DNA of 7,278 nt, from positions 1 through 7,278 of the forward strand of contig DAOUTL010000064.1 in assembly GCA_030626685.1 (NCBI GenBank), given 5' to 3'. This document shows positions 1 through 6,000 of this stretch, piece by piece. The position numbers were made by a program, and so were the translations under genes. How positions within the stretch are numbered: position 1 is the stretch's first letter; every line of letters starts with the position of its first letter. The stretch is from Candidatus Bathyarchaeota archaeon. Lineage in GTDB: Archaea > Thermoproteota > Bathyarchaeia > Bathyarchaeales > Bathycorpusculaceae. The notes beneath the pieces were generated by a model. The model saw only the letters and a program-made list of their open reading frames with translations. It did not search any database and was not told where the DNA came from.

Positions 1-118
1 ATTTGCAGTTTATGTCCTCCAGTAGTGCTAAAATCTCTTTTTGAACAAAAGCTCGGTTGCGCAGTTTCTTAGATCTCCTTAAATCTATAGTCATAACGCA
101 AAAGCTTTTGTTTAGCAT
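1..118 (-). CDS. Start of an unidentified gene, cut by the left window edge
   Basis: An open frame starts at an ATG (118-116) and runs without a stop for 39 codons to the window edge. A second in-frame ATG lies at 94-92, so the true start is uncertain; neither has a clear Shine-Dalgarno. The visible peptide has a short hydrophobic strand ending in VMTID (residues 8-12), a basic stretch (RRSKKLRNR, 14-22), then a helix-like EILALLEDINCK (28-39). The order strand-T-x-D, spacer, helix, N-x-K recalls the N-terminus of polysaccharide deacetylase (NodB) domains, where such a helix is followed by a TFF strand. However, the acidic residues that normally follow the first Asp are replaced by LRR, so this is only a weak suggestion. 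It lies 48 bases after the dehydrogenase remnant, on the same strand as the glycan genes. I cannot name the product. Confidence 0.5.
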   Translation of the reverse strand, partial: MLNKSFCVMTIDLRRSKKLRNRAFVQKEILALLEDINCK

Positions 119-170
119 AGTAAACCCGTGAAGGTTAATTTATTGAAGTTAACTTTTAAAGGTTTACTAT
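117..170. repeat. Perfect 10-bp inverted repeat spanning the gap before the left-edge gene
   Basis: ATAGTAAACC at 117-126 is exactly complementary to GGTTTACTAT at 161-170, with 34 bases between. On the minus strand one arm holds the TAG stop of the dehydrogenase remnant (169-167) and the other runs into the ATG start of the next gene (118-116). A second perfect palindrome, AAGTTAACTT, sits between the arms at 146-155. The plus-strand copy is followed by six T (170-175), but no plus-strand gene ends here, so terminator function is unlikely. An operator, an mRNA hairpin sequestering the start codon, or chance in AT-rich DNA are the options. Confidence 0.45.
153..160 (-). promoter_or_regulatory. 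Possible archaeal TATA box for the left-edge gene
   Basis: On the minus strand the gap before the ATG at 118 contains TTTAAAAG, 34 bases upstream of that ATG. Archaeal TATA elements lie about 25 bases upstream of transcription starts, so this would give a leader of roughly 10-15 bases, typical of archaea. The surrounding gap is generally AT-rich and no clear BRE element precedes the box, so chance is a real alternative. Confidence 0.25.
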
Positions 171-325
171 TTTTTGATGGTCGGAGATGCAGCTGGTTTG
201 CCTAATCCTAAGCCGTAGTATATGAAGCCTAAATTTTCGGCTTTGTGCGGATTTATGATTCTCCTTCCATCAACTATTGCTGGTTTTTCACTCATCAAAG
301 CCTTGATTTCTTTAAGGTTTAGGTT
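167..325 (-). pseudogene. C-terminal remnant of a UDP-glucose / UDP-ManNAc 6-dehydrogenase
   Basis: Fifty-two codons follow the TAA stop of the FrhB-like gene in the same frame and end at TAG (169-167). The peptide contains KEIKALMSEKPAIVDGRR followed by INPHKAENLGFIYYGLGLG. This is the characteristic C-terminus of the NAD-dependent nucleotide-sugar 6-dehydrogenase family (UDP-glucose or UDP-N-acetylmannosamine dehydrogenases), where a 'pxivDgRrixxp ... Gfxyxgig' segment closes the UDP-binding C-terminal domain. Intact members are about 420-450 residues, so nearly 90% is missing, including the N-terminal Rossmann domain and the catalytic Cys. The only internal ATG (295-293) would give 42 residues with no plausible independent fold. 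The sequence itself is well conserved with no frameshift, which suggests recent truncation. The 5' part appears to have been replaced by the genes upstream. Expressed readthrough from the preceding gene is possible in principle but unsupported. Confidence 0.75.
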
Positions 326-1633
326 TTAAATTCTGTGGCTTTCGTGGCGTTTAAATCTGCTTATGAAATGCCCGATTGTTCTTATTGATGAGATATAGGT
401 GTCAAATAGCCACCATAAGCTCTTTCTCGAAGCCATTGCGTTACCTATGTAGAGTTCTATTGCTGACATGTAGCTGGTGAGGTTGGCGGGTGGAGTTCTG
501 CTTAAGTCAAAAGTTGGTAGCGTTCTTCGGATAATTTTGGACAAGTTTATTCGTGCTCTAAGGGTGAGATTCTTGGACTGAACTAAACCTCGCTGTGATT
601 GTATGATATCTTGACTCTCTATGGGAGTAATATGGATGTATCCTTTTTGAAATGCTGTTTGGACTAGGTGTTCGCCGATTTTTGTTCTTGTGATTATTAG
701 TGAAGTGCCTTCTTTATCTTTCTCCATAATATGTGGGAGCCATGCGTCGCCGCATGATATGTCTGAGAATTCGTTAAAGCCGTCATGACAGACCGTGCAC
801 CTATAAGGAAAGAAGTATCCAAATGTGCCTTGCCAATACTCAGGATACGAAATGGAAATCTCCTTTTGTTGACATGATGATTCGCTTTGAATGAACAAGC
901 GTCCCGGCCACCCTCCTCCACGATATTCAAGTCTCTTTATGTGCTGTTTTTCCATGCCGTAAGCCTTGAGTAGGTATTGTGTTCCAAGATAACTGGGCAT
1001 ACCGCCACATAGAATCCCCAGGTATAGGCGAATGGAGTTTCTGATTTTGGGGCTAAATTCTACAAGCTTCCTTATCCCGTATATGTGACATGGGAGACCA
1101 ACTACTGCGTATCGTTTATCATTTTCTACTGCCTCTAAACATTCTGCTAATGATACGGGACAGTACTTAGAGCCTGTAGCTGAAAGTATTTCCTTAGTAG
1201 TGGTGGCGATGAAGGCTTTTGCTCTGGGCGGGTTGCTTGCTTCCATTTTTGTAACAATGGCGCCATCAATTAATTTTTCTTCTAGGGCGTGTATAAGAAG
1301 TGCTGTGGTCACGCCTCCAGAGGTAGAATTAAACCTTAATGCTTGGTCCGTGGTGAAGCCGATATAAGCCTCTGTATAATTGCCAATGATGGAGTTCGGT
1401 AGGTCGTGGAATATTCTGAGGTTAAGTTCATGATCCACTTTAAAGCCGTAGCACACATCTAGACAAATTCGGCATCCGTTGCATATTTTCTCATCTATTA
1501 TCGGGAAGATCATGCCATTGTCGTCGTTATATATCATTTTGATGGCTTTGTGTGGACATGCTGTTTTGCACACACCACAGCCAATGCATAACCCGTTTTT
1601 AACAACGTATTTAATGTTTTGCGGTTGGTTCAT
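326..1633 (-). CDS. FrhB/FdhB-family iron-sulfur protein (coenzyme F420 hydrogenase/dehydrogenase beta-like), surface-glycan type
   Basis: A 435-residue protein with the domain order of the F420-hydrogenase beta family. It begins with a 2x[4Fe-4S] ferredoxin module: C16, C19, C22, C26 (CIGCGVCKTACP) and C51, C54, C57, C61, the second lacking the usual Pro after the last Cys. The FrhB N- and C-domains follow, with STSGGVTTALL (103-113), VVGLPCHIYGIR (177-188), GILCGGMPS (206-214), YRGGGWPG (237-244) and a third Cys group C279/C282/C294 (CTVC ... ISCGDAW). In this family the FrhB core binds FAD and an Fe-S cluster and moves electrons between ferredoxin-type clusters and F420 or another substrate. 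There is no hydrogenase or formate dehydrogenase gene nearby. Instead the gene sits 51 bases behind a pyruvyltransferase, an association known from exopolysaccharide clusters, so I infer a soluble oxidoreductase acting on a glycan or its precursor. The electron donor and substrate are unknown. The ATG start immediately precedes the first cluster motif and has a weak SD. The C-terminal ~60 residues are basic and carry no known motif. Confidence 0.88.
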   Translation of the reverse strand: MNQPQNIKYVVKNGLCIGCGVCKTACPHKAIKMIYNDDNGMIFPIIDEKICNGCRICLDVCYGFKVDHELNLRIFHDLPNSIIGNYTEAYIGFTTDQALRFNSTSGGVTTALLIHALEEKLIDGAIVTKMEASNPPRAKAFIATTTKEILSATGSKYCPVSLAECLEAVENDKRYAVVGLPCHIYGIRKLVEFSPKIRNSIRLYLGILCGGMPSYLGTQYLLKAYGMEKQHIKRLEYRGGGWPGRLFIQSESSCQQKEISISYPEYWQGTFGYFFPYRCTVCHDGFNEFSDISCGDAWLPHIMEKDKEGTSLIITRTKIGEHLVQTAFQKGYIHITPIESQDIIQSQRGLVQSKNLTLRARINLSKIIRRTLPTFDLSRTPPANLTSYMSAIELYIGNAMASRKSLWWLFDTYISSIRTIGHFISRFKRHESHRI

Positions 1634-1642
1634 TAAATGAAA

Positions 1643-1646
1643 TCCT
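1643..1646 (-). promoter_or_regulatory. Weak ribosome binding site of the FrhB-like gene
   Basis: AGGA on the minus strand lies nine bases before the ATG at 1633-1631. It is the only SD-like sequence in the 51-base gap between the pyruvyltransferase and FrhB-like genes. The gap also holds TTAATAA about 19-25 bases before the ATG, too weak to call a promoter. Co-transcription with the upstream gene is more likely. Confidence 0.4.
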
Positions 1647-1684
1647 GTAGGTTATTAACTTCGGCGTTCGAATGTGACGTAGGT

Positions 1685-3076
1685 TTAAGTAGGTTTCTGT
1701 TTAACATAATTCTTCATTTGATGTTCATTTTTAGCAACGCGGGTTAGGTCTTGCCTTTTGAGCCGAGAATCTAGTAAAGCTTTAAGTAATTTACCGTTAA
1801 GCAATGCCTTTTCTTTTACAATGTTAATTATAGATGGTAAATTTTTACGTATCTTATCAGAAGCGGATAACAAATCGGTTACGCGTGCGAAAAGTCTGTC
1901 AGTATTTAGATTCTCAACATTATAGATCCATTCTTCTTGTTTCAGCATCTTGCCTATTAGGCCATATGCTCTTTTGTCTGATGATCTTGTGAGGGTACAT
2001 GATGGGGTGCCCATTGAAAGGGCGCCTATCACAGAGTGAACACGTGAACTTATGAAAAGATCAAATTCTGCCATAAGTCCCTTTAACTCTTCTGGAGAGT
2101 ATTCTTTAACGATTATCCGAGCCTTATGTTTGTTTTTCATAATATCATAAATTTCTTTGGCTACTACTCTATCGTCACGATGTTGATATGGTTCGATGCA
2201 ATGAGGTATGAAAACAATTGTTGCTTGGAAGTTCTCTACGAGGCGGTCAAACACTCTTGCAATTTCTGTTATGGCTTTCTTATATCTTGTAGCAGGGTTT
2301 GTGTGCTTTTGAAAAGCGTTCGAAAGCACTTCGCGAGATATTGCCGCGCCGACTAGCAACCCGTCGTTTTTGTCTATGTTTTCTTCATGTATTATATTCT
2401 TTACTTTTTCAGGATTAGCTGAAGGTAACAAGATAGCGGGGTCGCCGGTAAGATGGATACGTTCCTTATGCCAGACGATTTCCTTCAAGTATGAGAAAGA
2501 TTCCTCGTCTCTTACTGTAATAAGGTCAACGTTGTTTAAAACGTATGTAGCCAAAATTTTCCATATTTTTCTTCCGAAGTTATGGGTTCCATTAGCATAA
2601 ATTACGATAGGTTTGTGTAAAGCCTTCGCGAGTAAAGTTATGTATATAGGACTGAAAATTAGAATGAAGCCGCTAACGCAGCTTACTTGATCGTGACAAA
2701 TGATAATTACGTCTGATTCGCAATATTCCCTCCATATCGCCTTATTCGTAACTCTTGATACGCCTTTACCTAGGATTTTACATAAAAGAATAAAGAAGAA
2801 GTGTTGAAATACTGCGAAGAGAGAGGCTCCAACTCTAAACAGCCTTGACCTTTCTGGTAGCGAATTTCCAAGATACAAGTCACTTCCCACGTCTATTATC
2901 TTCACATTCTTGGGATAGCGTTCCTTATCAAGCGAAGGGTAGAAGGAGAAAATGCTAACCTCTACTTTACCTAGTGCTTCAAAGGTTTTCAGCATACCTA
3001 TAAGAATGGCCAGCTCGCCCTTGTTGAGGCTAGGAACCCATTCTGCTATGAGAACTCTCATAGAGTTATTGTTCAA
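1685..3076 (-). CDS. Polysaccharide pyruvyltransferase family protein
   Basis: A 463-residue protein of the PS_pyruv_trans (CsaB/WcaK-like) family, whose characterised members transfer enolpyruvate from phosphoenolpyruvate to a sugar as a pyruvate ketal. Visible family marks: N-terminal VLIAEWVPSLNKGELAIL (residues 8-25, the NxGD/E-x-AI motif), DVIIICHDQ (122-130), IVIYANGT (157-164), ITVRDEESF (186-194), HLTGDPAILL (208-217), FIPHCIEPYQHRDD (289-302) and the strongly typical FISSRVHSVIGALSMGTP (341-358) followed by DKRAYG (367-372). A hydrophobic stretch at 84-103 may be a buried helix or membrane contact. Two GT-B-like halves are expected, acting in the cytoplasm on a nucleotide- or lipid-linked glycan. 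The start chosen is TTG (3076-3074), because AAGGAG lies eight bases upstream and the TTGA overlap with the preceding stop implies coupling. The alternative ATG at 3061-3059 (five codons in) fits the conserved N-terminus equally well but has no SD. The acceptor sugar cannot be told from sequence. Confidence 0.9.
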   Translation of the reverse strand: MNNNSMRVLIAEWVPSLNKGELAILIGMLKTFEALGKVEVSIFSFYPSLDKERYPKNVKIIDVGSDLYLGNSLPERSRLFRVGASLFAVFQHFFFILLCKILGKGVSRVTNKAIWREYCESDVIIICHDQVSCVSGFILIFSPIYITLLAKALHKPIVIYANGTHNFGRKIWKILATYVLNNVDLITVRDEESFSYLKEIVWHKERIHLTGDPAILLPSANPEKVKNIIHEENIDKNDGLLVGAAISREVLSNAFQKHTNPATRYKKAITEIARVFDRLVENFQATIVFIPHCIEPYQHRDDRVVAKEIYDIMKNKHKARIIVKEYSPEELKGLMAEFDLFISSRVHSVIGALSMGTPSCTLTRSSDKRAYGLIGKMLKQEEWIYNVENLNTDRLFARVTDLLSASDKIRKNLPSIINIVKEKALLNGKLLKALLDSRLKRQDLTRVAKNEHQMKNYVKQKPT

Positions 3077-6000
3077 GCAATATGCTCCTTAGTCTTATTG
3101 TTGTGTGCTGGAGTTTCTTTTCTGAAGAAGGTGTGCCAGAAGACTACAAGTACTATGGAAATGATTAACCACGGTAGCATATTTTTGATGCTATCATACT
3201 CATTCCATGGAAGTATCGGGGGCTCACGAGTGACGGAGCCGTTCCATTTCAAGTCGGATGCAAAATTATAGGTGTCTGAAACTGTAAGTTGGAACTCGAC
3301 TGCCCCTTGAATGTTCAAATCTTGACCTAAGCTTCTTAACCAGCGGTGTAGGGAGAAGAGAGAGTACATTTCTTTGAATTTTGCTTCTCCATTAACTTGA
3401 AAACTGGGTGTTCGTGCGTATAGTGTGAGTTGCCCAAGTATTGTAAGCTCTCCGTTTTGAAATGTTATTTCCCTAGTTTCGTCATCGCTTGTCACTAATG
3501 TAATGAGGACATTTTCGCCAGAGAGGGATAGAGTTGGGTTAACAAGAGTTAACTCCGTGTAGAACCCTCTGCCTTGATGGATATCTGCCCCTTCGACATA
3601 GATTTCTGCGTAATCGGTTTTATTGATATAGAATCCTTTAATACTGGTTATGTTTGTTTGCTCTTGATCAGTTACTATGGTTATGTTCGCTAATCTGTCA
3701 ATTGTAAAGTCTGTGAAGGATGAGGATTTTATAACTACGTTGCCATTTAATGAAGCATTTCTGAAGAATGCAGTGTTTCCCTCAAATACCCAGGTTTCAT
3801 AGTTAACATGTGTAGGAAGGTTAACTCCTGCAACCTGAATTAGATTTCCTAAGATCGGGGACATGGGGTTCGTTGTCCAGAATTTTGTCATAGTTTTATT
3901 ATACGACTCTTCGATTTCAGATGTCGTCAAAGCATCATCGTACATCACGATTTTGTAAATAGATCCGTTTAGTTTCCAAGCTTCATCTTGGCGTTTCCCT
4001 ATTAGAAGATTAAGGTTGTTGGCGGCTATAGTTTCAGACTGCTCAACTGAACCAACCTCAGCACCGTTAACGTAATACTTTACGTAGTGTCCATCATATG
4101 TTGCGGCAAGGTGATACCACTGCTCAGCTTTTAATCGACCATACGAGAAGGCATTCGGGAAATAGCTTGTTCCATTGCCGAAGTTAAAGTAGAAGGCTCC
4201 ACCATCAAAAAGGAATGCGTATCCATCGAGGGAACTGTAGCCAGCTTTCTTGGAAACAATGCAAAAACCACTATCTGGGGCTCTCGGTTTGACCCATGCT
4301 TCTATAGTGATTTCGTCAGTGGGATTAAGCCTATCTGAATGCGCAACTTCGATAAAGCCTTCTTTACCGTCAAAATCTAGAGCCATACCGAAGGGTGAGT
4401 CTACTATTTTTGCTCCATAAACTAAGCCGTCGTTTCCATTCATTGAAGCGTCATTAACTTTTCCGTCCTTAAATTCGCCCATTAAGAGGTTTAGGATTTG
4501 TCTTGAATCCACTATCACCTCTTCTTTTAGACCAGCTTTTATGATTGGATAAACATTTATGTAAACCAGTCTTCTCGCATCTTTCACCAATTCAGCGGCA
4601 AATGGCGTTTCTTCTTTTCCGTCTGAGTACCATGCCAAGACTCTAATAACATCTCTCTCAATTAGAGAAGATGCATCGACTTCGATTGGTAAGTCCAAGG
4701 TAGATTCGAGTCCCTTTATATGTGTGGCTCTGATATCTTCGGCTTGAGCTTCAGGCTCAAAAAAGAGATCCGCAAAAGGGCCGTAGCCATTGAAGTTAAA
4801 GATGATAATTTTTTTATCTCCTTGCTGAAATTCTGCTTGCAATGCCAAGTTTTCTAATAACTTTATATAGTCTTCATCATCGCGAGGAATTATGATGGTT
4901 TCTCCGTCTGTGATTGTTTTGGTATCTGAGTTTAGGCAGACTGTATAGTCGTACCCGCCGAGGGATAGCGTGTCGTAAGCGGACAGATAATCGGCACGGT
5001 CATCATTAGGGATTATGAGCACCACGTTGCTATCTAGTGACGGAGGGACACCTTCTGGGACTCTAAATGCAGTAACTTCTGGATTACTATACGCTTTGGG
5101 GAGAAGACGAAGCATGTGCCTAGTAAAATAACCATCTATGTAGCGACTTGATATATAACCGAAATCTTGTTGGTCCACGTATAGGTATGGTGGCGGATAG
5201 TATTTATTGTGTAATATTAGAAGGGGGGCTTCAGGATATCGTGACTCCCATATAGGATATCTATACTTGTCCACAATGTAAGATGATGAAATGTACTCCG
5301 CCCTACTTCTTGTGGCGGTAGAGGCAGTAAGTATGGGTGTTCTGACATCTCTGTTATATGGCGAGGATAAGTATTCGGCAGCCTCTAATGCATAATGGCT
5401 TACCCTAGGGGTTTCTGTTGTTAATTTCCAGTATTCTACTGATAAGTTCGTCGATGTTATACCGGCTATAACGATCAAAGCCACTATGGTGGCGAGGAGA
5501 ACCTTCTTTTTGTCATGAAGGAGTCTTGATGCTTGTTTGACGAAAGATGCAGAAGCCATCATAGATGCAGCCGCAAATATTACGGGAAGGAATCTTCTTT
5601 CACCATATCCTAGATCAAGGAACTCTGCATTTAGAAAAGAAACCAGCTTACCGAACGCTAATGTAACTAAAAATAGGAGGACGGACACAATTGCTGGATC
5701 TCTTCTATATTTTTTTGTTATTACAGCAAGGCCATGTAATGCGAAGAAACCAACTATCCCGAGTAGTACAGGATACATCATTAACGGAATATAATATATT
5801 TCATAGACTTGACTAACTGAGAACGTATTAGGAGACGAAAGCCATGCTAGAAGTCCCGACATAAAAACTAAAGCAATAGCAATTGTGAAAACTTCAACAA
5901 ACCTCGTTTGACGGTTAGCTGATGAGTTAATCATCAATTGTCTATGAGATATGTGGGTTAAGATACATGATATCGTTGCAGTGCCAGCTAGGATTAAGAG

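Noticed and set aside
99..110. 12-bp palindrome CAAAAGCTTTTG
   Set aside because: It falls inside the start of the left-edge coding frame, is low in complexity, and has no loop or T-run to act as a terminator.
161..175. Plus-strand hairpin arm followed by six T, as a terminator
   Set aside because: The loop is 34 bases, no plus-strand gene ends here, and the T-run is explained by Lys codons of the dehydrogenase remnant.
167..295. Independent 42-residue small gene starting at the ATG at 295
   Set aside because: The similarity to the dehydrogenase family begins upstream of this ATG, and the piece is only the end of a larger domain.
697..930. 77-codon minus-strand open frame inside the FrhB-like gene
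   Set aside because: It lies in another frame of a well-supported gene and its peptide shows no recognisable motif.
2126..2600. Two 76-codon plus-strand open frames opposite the pyruvyltransferase gene
   Set aside because: They are antisense to conserved coding sequence, and their peptides look like compositional noise.
5537..5794. 85-codon plus-strand open frame opposite the membrane protein gene
   Set aside because: It is antisense to membrane-segment codons, with no SD or family resemblance.
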